Shown here: positions 6,741-14,106 of the stretch, in pieces
How positions within the stretch are numbered: the first letter of the stretch is position 1
Layout of the letters: each line of letters starts with the position of its first letter
NCBI GenBank assembly: GCA_902584635.1
Contig: CACIAQ010000011.1
Coordinates: 1-46,033 of the forward strand
DNA from: an uncultured Alphaproteobacteria bacterium
GTDB taxonomy: Bacteria > Pseudomonadota > Alphaproteobacteria > Rhodobacterales > Rhodobacteraceae
DNA length: 46,033 nt
Direction: 5' to 3'
Notes under the pieces: generated by a model
The model's database searches: none
The model's input: the letters and a program-made list of their open reading frames with translations, nothing else
What the model was told of the DNA's origin: nothing
Program-made: the position numbers and the translations under genes

Positions 6741-8729
6741 TCATGGTACTTTAAACTCCCGTTTCAACTTATTGAGCCTCTCCTCGTCAAATTCAGTATC
6801 ATCAATTAAAAATTCATTCTTTAATTCCTCGAGTAGACTTACATTGTATGTCAAAATTAAAATGTAAGAAATATAGTCAGTAAAAACCTTATCAGCGTAA
6901 TTTGCATTCTTAATTTTTCTTAATACTTCTCTTATTGAAACTTCCTTTTGTTTCAAAAAATTGTCTAATATCTTTTTTGCTTCTGGAATTCTTTTTGTGC
7001 GTGCTCTGATATATACAGAGTAAACGTTTCCCCAAAAAACTTTGTAGTCCTCCGGATGGGTCATCATTTCTGTAGCAATTTTTTCAGCTTTAGAAACTGA
7101 GTCTGTGACTTGTTTTTTGGCATATAGATATGCTCTTATAAGCTGGGGTTCTACATCGTGTGGCCCAAAGGGCGCAATTTGCTTGGCTCTCAATAGGTAA
7201 GATATTGCATCGGAAATTCTTCCTACATCAAAATTACTGCCAGCGAGAAAAAGTGTTAAAAAATTATCTGGCCCTAACTCCACCCCTTTTAAATTGTATT
7301 CTTGCGCTTCAACTATATTCATTCCCATTGTCCAAGCTCCTATAGAGGCTAAAACTGGGTATACAGCTGAGTTGTCTGGATCTAATTCTTTTGCTTTAAG
7401 AATTGTATTTTGCATCAATATGTAATCTTTGAAAGCAAGTTTCCCTGCTCTTTGTTGCTTTAACAGTGCTTGAGCATATAGAAGATGCGCAAACGAATTA
7501 TTAGGATTTCTATCCACTAGTAACTTAAAAGGCTCAGCATATGTCTCTGTAACAAAGAAATTATCTTTGTAGGGCTCGGTTATAAGTTTAAGCACAGTAC
7601 GATATTCACTTCGATCTTTAAAGTATCTTGCTATTGTTGAAGAATATGACTCTCCCATGGTTAGTTTTGACTGTAATACACGTCTTACCAAGAATTCAAT
7701 TTCATCTTGAGCGTCAAAAAAGTTCTCTAAAAAAAACTCTCTACTTTCGGACCATAAAATTTCATTTTTTTCTAGTCCAATTAGTTCAAAATTAATTCTG
7801 AATTTTTCATTTGAAACATAAGTGCTACCGTTGAGGATGAAACTGACATTCATTTCTTCTCTTAATTGAGAAAATGAATAGTTCTTTTCCTTAGTAATAA
7901 AACTTTGCTGCCTGGGAACAATATTCAATAAAACAGTAGAGGATATCGATGAAATAAGATGATCTGTGATACCTTCGGATAAGTAATCATAGGTATCAGA
8001 GCCACTTCTATTAACAAAGGGTGAGATTAACAAAGTACGCCCTAATACTCTCTGATTTTCTATATCTGTTTGATTATTAGCGGAGATCGGAGAGTTATCA
8101 TTTAAATTTAGGAAGGAAAAAATTATAAGACCAATCATCAACGCTGCTGCAATGGCACTTATTATAGGCACATAGGATTTAGCTCTCGTCTTCAGTTTTC
8201 TCTTATGAGAAGGGTCAAGAAGAATGTCAAAAGCATGGAACTCATTTTGTTTTACCTTTTGTACACCCAAATCGTTAAAGCTCATTTTGGTTTTAGGTAC
8301 AACAAAGTCATAAACACTTTTGGAAATAGAAATTCCATTTGGTTGAGATAGTGCTTCCAGTCTAGCTGCAATGTTTACTCCATCGCCTATTAGGTTATTG
8401 TCTTTCTTAACCACATCTCCCATATTTATACCAAGACGAAACTCTAGTTTTACATCAGTCTTATCTGACGCATTTCTTTTCTTAACTTCGTTCTGAAAAT
8501 CTACTCCGCACTCAACTGCATTCACGGCACTTGGAAACTCTGCCAAAACCGAGTCACCAGCGGTATTAAATACAGAACCTTTGTACTTTTTTAAAAGTTT
8601 ATTGAGGATTTTCTCACAAGCATTATAACTCTTGATTGTAGCGTTTTCATCTCTTTCCATATGTTTGGAATAACCAACTACATCAGCTACAAATATTACT
8701 GCTATTTTACGGTCTATTTCGGCGTTCAT
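6741..8729 (-). CDS. Class III adenylate cyclase with TolB-like and TPR sensor region
   Basis: 662 residues. Cyclase domain 1-170: 'VIFVADVVGYSKHMERDE' with metal Asp16, 'FNTAGDSVLAEFP' with Asp59, and 'NLIGDGVNIAARLEAL' with the transition-state Asn and Arg. The position that is Lys in most adenylate cyclases is Asn55, as is common in this TPR-linked subfamily. One membrane helix (about 187-207) follows a basic stretch. Residues about 230-350 are a TolB/FlgO-like domain, then TPR-like helical repeats to the end, presumably periplasmic. The start ATG at 8729 has GGGGA upstream. A small gene with a nonsense codon lies 17 bp downstream and is probably in the same transcript. The left-edge gene is a second member of this type. 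Confidence 0.88.
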   Translation of the reverse strand: MNAEIDRKIAVIFVADVVGYSKHMERDENATIKSYNACEKILNKLLKKYKGSVFNTAGDSVLAEFPSAVNAVECGVDFQNEVKKRNASDKTDVKLEFRLGINMGDVVKKDNNLIGDGVNIAARLEALSQPNGISISKSVYDFVVPKTKMSFNDLGVQKVKQNEFHAFDILLDPSHKRKLKTRAKSYVPIISAIAAALMIGLIIFSFLNLNDNSPISANNQTDIENQRVLGRTLLISPFVNRSGSDTYDYLSEGITDHLISSISSTVLLNIVPRQQSFITKEKNYSFSQLREEMNVSFILNGSTYVSNEKFRINFELIGLEKNEILWSESREFFLENFFDAQDEIEFLVRRVLQSKLTMGESYSSTIARYFKDRSEYRTVLKLITEPYKDNFFVTETYAEPFKLLVDRNPNNSFAHLLYAQALLKQQRAGKLAFKDYILMQNTILKAKELDPDNSAVYPVLASIGAWTMGMNIVEAQEYNLKGVELGPDNFLTLFLAGSNFDVGRISDAISYLLRAKQIAPFGPHDVEPQLIRAYLYAKKQVTDSVSKAEKIATEMMTHPEDYKVFWGNVYSVYIRARTKRIPEAKKILDNFLKQKEVSIREVLRKIKNANYADKVFTDYISYILILTYNVSLLEELKNEFLIDDTEFDEERLNKLKREFKVP

Positions 8730-8774
8730 ATAGTGTCCCCAATTCAGTTTTTATAATGAACTTAATGGGTAAAG

Positions 8775-8861
8775 TTGTAAATACCCCATCTGCTGCACAC
8801 TCCAAGAACATTCTACCTGCACACCCCCCATGTGTTAAACATGTGAGGGTTAGACCAAAAT
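8775..8861 (+). repeat. Dispersed intergenic repeat, copy D (most complete)
   Basis: It reads 'gttgtaaatacc', then 'CCATCTGCTGCACACTCCAA', then 'gaacattctacctgcacacc'. After this comes a perfect small hairpin, 'catgtgttaaacatg' (8829-8843), and the tail 'ggttagaccaaaa'. It lies in the 5' region of the TPR-cyclase gene, in the opposite orientation. It is the best reference copy for the family. Confidence 0.8.
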
Positions 8862-9174
8862 AAAGCATATTTATTTGGATAAACTGGTATCTACTACTTT
8901 CCAAAGCGCATACCATAAGATCTCACACGCTATTACAGTTATACTCGAATAGTGCAGGGATTGCGTAAACTTCTTGCTAGTCAAGCTAAGACAATGGCCT
9001 TGATAGCTGCTTCTTTTTGAATTCGACTATAGAGATTTTTTAGGCTATTCTCACAACGATATGCGACTTCTCCAGACCGCAGGACGAAACAATTACTTAT
9101 CCGATCATGTTGTGATTTTCCATTGTTATGAGGAATAGTTTTTGAGAGAATAATGGGAAAAGGGAGAATAAAAA

Positions 9175-9533
9175 ATGAGTGATCATGAACTACCAAACGT
9201 GAATTTTTCTACTATTGAACGAATGCAATTATCCGATAAAAAAGGCTAATGCTGGACCTTTATTCATGCTAAATCTAAATAAAATATTCTAGCACCGCAG
9301 GTTTTTCTGATAGCGCTCTATACAAAGAATATATGCAGAGCATAAGTCGAATGGTTAGCGAGGTTGAGTGAAAATTCTTTGACGAACACCAGTAAATGGT
9401 CAAGTAGTGTGGATCACAAGACATTGATGAAGTATTAGGCGTTAGGTATCCATCCAACGAAGCCTTCCTCAACAGTACGCAATTCGCCATCATCTACGCG
9501 AGAAACATGAAATTACGCGAAAGGACTGTTTAA
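9175..9533 (+). pseudogene. Decayed DUF1330-like gene
   Basis: It begins with a good start (GGGAGAATAAAAA then ATG) and an N-terminus 'MSDHELPNVNFSTIERMQLS', typical of the longer DUF1330-like proteins. It hits a stop after 24 codons. Further family-like pieces follow in other frames: 'YKEYMQSISRMVSEVE' and, near the end, 'DEVLGVRYPSNEAFLNSTQF' continuing to 'MKLRERTV' and a stop at 9531-9533. At least one frameshift and several stops separate them. The region is read as a remnant of one gene, original length about 120-140 residues. The upstream stretch 8862-9174 holds no gene I can support. Confidence 0.55.
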
Positions 9534-9598
9534 AACGCAAATTTGCATTGGTGCGATCCATATACCGTGATGCGAAATCCATAATTTTTTTTTTCTAA

Positions 9599-9630
9599 TT
9601 GATAATATTATATAAAATAATGTATATATT
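9599..9630 (+). promoter_or_regulatory. Possible promoter for the candidate ncRNA
   Basis: TTGATA at 9599-9604 could act as a -35 box, and one of the overlapping TATATT/TATATA hexamers at 9623-9630 as a -10 box. Spacing is 18-20 nt depending on the hexamer. The DNA is extremely AT-rich here, so chance matches are likely. Confidence 0.25.
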
Positions 9631-9635
9631 TGTGT

Positions 9636-9842
9636 TGTGGCATTCTTAAGAATGGGAGATTCTGGTACCAAATAAAGCTGTGATTGTGAGCCACAGAAAA
9701 AATTTGTAAAAATGCATCAAACGAAAGGGGGTGGCATTAGTAGGTTAGCCGAGAGGGGATAGTCGATAAGTTCCATTATCCCGCTCTACCTAGCGGTAAC
9801 CTGCGTGACATACTATTGGGTTTTTAATAGGTATTTTTTTTA
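9636..9842 (+). ncRNA. Candidate structured non-coding RNA
   Basis: About 200 nt without an ORF, but with strong pairing potential. AGGTTA (9742-9747) pairs with TAACCT (9797-9802). Inside it, AGAGGGGATA (9752-9761) pairs with TATCCCGCTCT (9777-9787) with one bulge. Then comes a terminator-like hairpin with a T-run at 9810-9841. The GC of this block is visibly higher than its surroundings. It does not match any RNA class I recognise (not tmRNA, SRP RNA or RNase P by their hallmark motifs). It could also be a palindromic mobile remnant. Confidence 0.35.
9810..9841 (+). terminator. Rho-independent terminator
   Basis: ATACTATT (9810-9817) pairs with AATAGGTAT (9826-9834) with a single bulged G. 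The loop is GGGTTTTT, and a run of T's reaches 9841. It closes the candidate ncRNA; no protein gene on this strand ends here. Confidence 0.5.
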
Positions 9843-9844
9843 TA

Positions 9845-9912
9845 TAAAAACCACTCTGCTACACACTCCAAGAACATACTTCCTGATCACCCCTTTCTCA
9901 CCTGCGAGGGCG
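9845..9912 (+). repeat. Dispersed intergenic repeat, copy E
   Basis: It reads 'ctctgctacacactccaaga', then 'acatacttcctgatcacccc', with a loose hairpin 'cctttctcacctgcgagg'. The core matches copy D with a few changes. It starts immediately after the terminator of the candidate ncRNA and lies upstream of the NTF2-like gene. Confidence 0.65.
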
Positions 9913-9991
9913 ATGGAATTTTAACTTAGAACAGAATGAAAAACAATTAGATTAGGAGTCGTAATTAAAATAGAATAATGCTTAGCAAAAA

Positions 9992-10327
9992 TTGTTGGAG
10001 ATCTTATTGGAAAAGTACAAAAAAGTTTTAAGGCTTGTGGAGCAGCGAAATTGGAAAGAAATGGAGGAATGGCTTCATGACGATTTTATGTACATTAAAG
10101 AGACGGAGTTAATGGATCGTGAGGAGCATGTAAAAAAATTGGAAAAAGAGTTTGGGTCAAAGCAAGCTATTAATCAGCATGAATTATTACATGAGGATGA
10201 AGACATGATGGCGTTTAAGCATGTTGTAACTCAGAAAAATGGTAAAAAGTACCGAATTACGCAGATTCAACTATACAAAAAGGGTATGGTTTGGAGAGAA
10301 ATAAGTAACGCTATTGAAATTGATTAA
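9992..10327 (+). CDS. NTF2-like (SnoaL/DUF4440-type) small protein
   Basis: 111 residues. 'LEKYKKVLRLVEQRNWKEME' followed by 'WLHDDFMYIKE' is the opening helix-and-strand pattern of the cone-shaped NTF2-like fold. Later strands ('MMAFKHVVTQKNGKKYRITQ', 'GMVWREISNAIE') fit the same fold. Such proteins bind or isomerise small hydrophobic molecules; no substrate can be named. The only in-frame starts are TTG codons at 9992 and 9995, and a stop lies just upstream. An ATG at 9978 is in another frame, so a small frameshift at the 5' end is possible. Confidence 0.55.
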   Translation: MLEILLEKYKKVLRLVEQRNWKEMEEWLHDDFMYIKETELMDREEHVKKLEKEFGSKQAINQHELLHEDEDMMAFKHVVTQKNGKKYRITQIQLYKKGMVWREISNAIEID

Positions 10328-10330
10328 CTC

Positions 10331-11336
10331 TTAAATCTTTAGCCACTCTTTTATGGTACTATTTACTTCATCAGGTTTTTCTTGGGCCATCTAATGCCCA
10401 CTATTGATTGTCTCCTCCTTTAAGTTAGAACAACGTTCTCCATAGGGTCTGCCAAGTTTGTATGACAAGTATCACAAACTCTGTCATATTTTGCATGGAT
10501 GAAAAGAACTGGCTTATGGAGTTTTTTAAGTGTTTTTATTAAAATACTCACTATTAAGCTTAGTAGTAATATACCATGGACCAGGACCAAAAAACCCATT
10601 CTTGGACAGATGCTTTGAATATATTGCAAGCTCTTTTTTAGATAAAACATTCTCATCCAAGGAAATATTTGGTGCTAATCCGTCTTTAAACAACCATTAT
10701 ACTTTCTTACAAAAACAGTTTGGGCACGTTTGTTTAAAGTCTCTTTACTGCCACTTCTAAATAAACATTTAACAGTATTATATGATTTGGCTTCCAGCTG
10801 TTTTTGTACTTCCTCAAAGTTTTCTCGATAAAAAAATTGGTATTCCCATTGCCCATAAGGAAATTCGTCTTTTGGACAAGGCTGCCTATCTACTCTCGAT
10901 AGCATCATATCATTTTCCATCATTTCTATTGGTACGCACAAGCTTACAATTTTTTCTACATACTCATCATGATGGCACCCAATTTTCCAAACAACTGGTG
11001 AACACCAATCATGCCTAACTCATTTTGCCTCTCCTCCTCCTAAATGAGCGTGAAGATCTATCATATCTTTGACAATTTTCTCTTGAGTATAATCAGTATG
11101 CTTATTGTAAACAGATGATAAACCATAGCCTCGCATATCTGGTGCTATTGCATAAAAACCAAGATTTGAAAAAAAACTAATTTATTTTTCCAAACGATGC
11201 TGAGTTCTGGCCATCCATGAATAAAATATATTTTTTTGTTATTTTCTTCACCAACAGAAAGATAAAAGGTTTTGTGTTTATCATTTTGATGAATGTTTTT
11301 AGACAATTGAATAATAAAACCCATTTTCATAAACAA
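10331..11336 (-). pseudogene. Decayed epoxide hydrolase (alpha/beta-hydrolase)
   Basis: On the minus strand, pieces of one alpha/beta-hydrolase appear in order but in changing frames. They are: 'IYFIHGWPELSIVW' (the oxyanion-hole HGxP motif); 'FYAIAPDMRGYGLSS'; 'DMIDLHAHLGGGEA'; a stop; then 'RHDWCSPVVWKIG', where a functional enzyme has GHDWG around the nucleophile Asp. Next come 'YGQWEYQFFYRENFEEVQ', 'GFFGPGPWYI', 'KPVLFIHAKYDRVCD', and after a stop and frame change 'SGH*MAQEKPDEVN' with 'STIKEWLKI' and TAA at 10331-10333. The order is that of soluble epoxide hydrolases (hydrolysis of epoxides to diols). Several stops and shifts show it is dead. Confidence 0.8.
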
Positions 11337-11365
11337 CAGTTTATACTATGAACTCATCAAATTTA

Positions 11366-11450
11366 GTTGTAAATACCCCATCTACTCCACACAACAAGAA
11401 CGCAGTACGTGAGTACCTCTATGTACCATGCATGGGCTATGTAGACCAAA
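11366..11450 (+). repeat. Dispersed intergenic repeat, copy F
   Basis: It starts with 'gttgtaaataccccatctac' as in copy D, then 'tccacacaacaagaacgcag' and 'tacgtgagtacctc'. A hairpin region ('atgtaccatgcatgggctat') and the tail 'gtagaccaaa' follow. It lies just upstream of the decayed epoxide hydrolase start, pointing away from it. Confidence 0.7.
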
Positions 11451-11505
11451 TTCTTTGAATAGATGTGTAAATCTATGTTAAACTATAGGACAAGCAGCTA
11501 AGAAA

Positions 11506-11580
11506 AGCTAATCATAGCTGGTAGGGCAACTGATTTGTAAAATCAGTAGATAGGGAATTCCATTCTCTCTGGGGAGACCA
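11506..11580 (+). pseudogene. tRNA-like remnant
   Basis: 'TAGCTGGTAGGGCA' resembles a tRNA D-arm with a few bases missing. It is followed by a perfect anticodon arm, ACTGAT-TTGTAAA-ATCAGT. The 3' end 'GGGGAGACCA' resembles an acceptor end with CCA at 11578-11580. The 5' side does not pair with the 3' acceptor strand and the T-arm is imperfect, so a working tRNA is unlikely. The loop could be read as a Tyr (GTA) anticodon; the flanking sequence is closer to tRNA-Thr(TGT) with two extra A's. Such remnants often mark integration sites. The gap 11337-11690 otherwise holds only repeat F. Confidence 0.4.
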
Positions 11581-11690
11581 TCTAATATGATATCCTATTG
11601 ATTTGTGAGTAGTCTTCGTGAACAACTTATAAGGGTAGGCAAAAATGGTGTTTCTTTCCTGTTTAGGGAAACGTGGTGTTTATGATTTCA

Positions 11691-13508
11691 TCAGACTGTT
11701 TTATCTAATAACCATTCGACGAAATCGTGTTCTAGGTCAGATAGTGGTTCGGTCCAACTACCCACTGATTTTTGCCTGTAAAGCTTTAGACTTGGATACC
11801 ACGGGCTATCGGACCTATCCAAAAACCACCAAAATTCTGTAACATATGGTAATAGAACCCAAGTTTTTTTATTTAAAGCTCCCGAAAGATGGATCGTGAT
11901 ATTAGAAGTTGAAACAACGAGATCACATATATCTATCAAAGAAGCTAATCCATCTAGGTCATCTTTATTGTTAACTGAAGGACATGTATGAACTCTAACA
12001 CTATTATTCTGATTAAATTTTGAAATTTCTTCATGTACATCCCCATATTGTAAATTCAAAATAAAGACATTTTCTTTGCTTAGAATGTTCATAATTGATT
12101 TAAGTTCCAGGTTTTTTTTAATCATGTTATTCGAATTGAAGCTTTTCCAGGATATACCAATCACTTTTTTGTTAAATATTCCCAGCTCTTTTCGGAGAGC
12201 GACTGTTCTCTTTCTATCAGGTTTCAAATAACCCTTTCTTGTTTTGCGGAAGTCGTTATAGCTATTGCGGAAGATTTTAGGTAAGCTACCTAAAGGTAAT
12301 TGATATTGGTAAGTTTCTTTTTGCTTTATCGCTTCTTCTAAGGTGAGGAATTTTATCTCAGGCATTGACCTTTGAAAAAGTGATAACAAACGAGAGTTTA
12401 CGTAAACAGATAAAGAATCAGAGTTTATTAACGCCTCATGGAGAAGAGCAGAAAAAAATATATCATCTCCTACGCCTTGTTCTCTCCACAGTATAACATT
12501 CGAATTCTTTTGCCCTTCCCACAAAGTGATATTTTGTATTGGCCATTTTATGTTACTTAGTGGTTTCATTTTCCATCTGCAATCATACTTTTGCCAGCCT
12601 TCATCAAAATTTAACTCTTTAAGTAAAATTTGTGACTCATTGTATTTTGATATTTGATTACTTTTATCAATGGAAGAAGCCTTTCTAAAAAGCCCCAAGG
12701 CGCCTTTAAATAATCCTAACTCATGCTTAACTTGACCCAATCCAATTAACCCATCAATGCTTTCTGGATTTAATTCTAATGCTTTGCCAAAACTTTTTTC
12801 AGCAGGGATAAAATCTTTTTTCTTAAATTGCATCGAACCCAAATTGACATAAGTTTGGGAATTTGATGGATTTAATTTTATTGAGTTTAAAAAACATTTT
12901 TTGGCTTTATCGATTTCTTCTGTTTCGACAAATACATTGCCTAAGTTATTTAGAGCCTGCCAGTGACCAGCATTATGCTTAATTGCCATCAAATAAGCAC
13001 TCTTTGAGTGTTCCCATTTACCTAATAACTTATAGGCATTACCGAGGTTAAAAAAAATATCAGCAGAAGTTGGGTTAAATTTTGAGGCCAATCTAAAATA
13101 CTTTACCGCATTTTCTATTTCGCCAAACTTATTAAATACTGTGCCAATATTATTATAGATTTTGTCTTTGAGATTTTTTACTGGAAGCGCTTTTTTATAA
13201 CTTTCGATCGAGCCTTTCCAATCTCCCAATTCATATTTCGTTTTACCAATGTTATAATGCACTATGAGGTTTTTTTTGTCATGGAAAATTGCTAAATCAT
13301 AAGACCTCAGCGCTAGCGAATAGTTTTTCAATTTAAAACTTACATCACCTTGAATTTGAAATAGTTCAGGAGAGTTGGGATACTGTTTTTGTAAAATAAG
13401 AACTCGTTGAGCTACTTCTTCAAAAGCTCTTTTGTTAAATAATTTTATCAGAAGATTAATATCTTCTTTTTTCGGATAATGTTTCTTGTAATTACTCAAC
13501 TTATCCAT
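11691..13508 (-). CDS. TPR-repeat protein with a C-terminal glycosyltransferase-like domain
   Basis: 605 residues. Residues about 20-300 are eight or so tandem TPR units ('YNNIGTVFNKFGEIENAVKY', 'FFNLGNAYKLLGKWEHSKSA', 'WQALNNLGNVFVETEEIDKA'). The C-terminal half has the layout of TPR-linked glycosyltransferases of the GT41/GT9-like kind: 'LWREQGVGDDIFFSALL', a middle block starting 'GISWKS', and a late 'DLVVSTSNITIHLSGAL' followed by 'WVLLP' and 'SPWYPSLKLYRQ'. The TPRs probably bind the protein or glycan acceptor. Related proteins modify flagellin or other surface structures, but there are no flagellar genes here. It is monocistronic, and no sugar-nucleotide genes lie next to it. Confidence 0.8.
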   Translation of the reverse strand: MDKLSNYKKHYPKKEDINLLIKLFNKRAFEEVAQRVLILQKQYPNSPELFQIQGDVSFKLKNYSLALRSYDLAIFHDKKNLIVHYNIGKTKYELGDWKGSIESYKKALPVKNLKDKIYNNIGTVFNKFGEIENAVKYFRLASKFNPTSADIFFNLGNAYKLLGKWEHSKSAYLMAIKHNAGHWQALNNLGNVFVETEEIDKAKKCFLNSIKLNPSNSQTYVNLGSMQFKKKDFIPAEKSFGKALELNPESIDGLIGLGQVKHELGLFKGALGLFRKASSIDKSNQISKYNESQILLKELNFDEGWQKYDCRWKMKPLSNIKWPIQNITLWEGQKNSNVILWREQGVGDDIFFSALLHEALINSDSLSVYVNSRLLSLFQRSMPEIKFLTLEEAIKQKETYQYQLPLGSLPKIFRNSYNDFRKTRKGYLKPDRKRTVALRKELGIFNKKVIGISWKSFNSNNMIKKNLELKSIMNILSKENVFILNLQYGDVHEEISKFNQNNSVRVHTCPSVNNKDDLDGLASLIDICDLVVSTSNITIHLSGALNKKTWVLLPYVTEFWWFLDRSDSPWYPSLKLYRQKSVGSWTEPLSDLEHDFVEWLLDKTV

Positions 13509-14106
13509 ACTCGATCTAATTTTATTTCTATTAATGGAACAGCATTTTACTGCGTCTACTTACAAATTTATCTACCTAAATGCTACATTGACAAAAAAAA
13601 ATTGTCGAGTCGTCTTCATTCCTGATCTCCTTTCCAACCTTGTAAGTCAACTTTGCAAAGTAGCACTTTACATTACAGGCGTGACTAGGTCTTTAAAAAG
13701 ACTATTTATAATTCTAATTTAATCTGATTTTTTGTCATTTTATTTGTTGCTACTTTTTTCATAATTTTCCATTTGAAGTCCTAAAAGTTAAAAAGGTTTT
13801 AGCTGAAGTTTTTACATTAATACAGTGCCGATCGATCTTCACTTAAAAGCAGACTATATACTTGATGTATATAGAAGTTATGTGTTAGTAAAATAAAAAT
13901 TAGGTCTCAGTAATTTGTATGTCTTCAGAAAAAAGTGTATTTCGTATACTTCTTTTTGTAAAAATCAAGTGAGATGTCCCAGTAAAAAAGTAAAAAAAAT
14001 AAGGAAGCGTGAAATATTGATATTTGGGTTAATTTTTTTATTATCAAATACTCAATTCACAAAATAAAAAAGTATTAACTTCAGAAAATTATTTGCATTA
14101 TTAAGA
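13509..14106. other. Gene-free AT-rich spacer
   Basis: About 600 bp between two minus-strand genes, the TPR-glycosyltransferase start and the acyl-CoA ligase end. I see no supported ORF. The only structure noticed is a short plus-strand hairpin AAGTGTAT/GTATACTT (13933-13951) followed by CTTTTT. Promoter sequences for the TPR gene should lie in the left part. Confidence 0.5.

Noticed and set aside
8775-8861. Repeat copies read as integron attC sites (copy D tail GTTAGAC fits GTTRRRY)
   Set aside because: The matching 5' RYYYAAC partner is not found, the other copies have GTATAGAC or TGTAGAC instead, and no integrase gene is in the window. Left as an untested option only.
8707-8916. Minus-strand 69-aa ORF upstream of the TPR cyclase
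   Set aside because: It runs straight through repeat copy D and overlaps the cyclase start; its sequence is explained by the repeat.
8981-9196. Minus-strand 71-aa ORF upstream of the decayed DUF1330 gene
   Set aside because: It overlaps the start of the DUF1330 remnant on the other strand, has no ribosome site and no recognisable family.
13534-13722. Plus-strand 62-aa ORF in the spacer before the TPR-glycosyltransferase
   Set aside because: No ribosome site, no family resemblance, and it lies in the likely promoter region of the divergent gene.
13933-13957. Hairpin AAGTGTAT/GTATACTT followed by T's as a terminator
   Set aside because: It only pairs well on the plus strand, where no gene ends. 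On the minus strand, where the acyl-CoA ligase ends, two pairs become mismatches.
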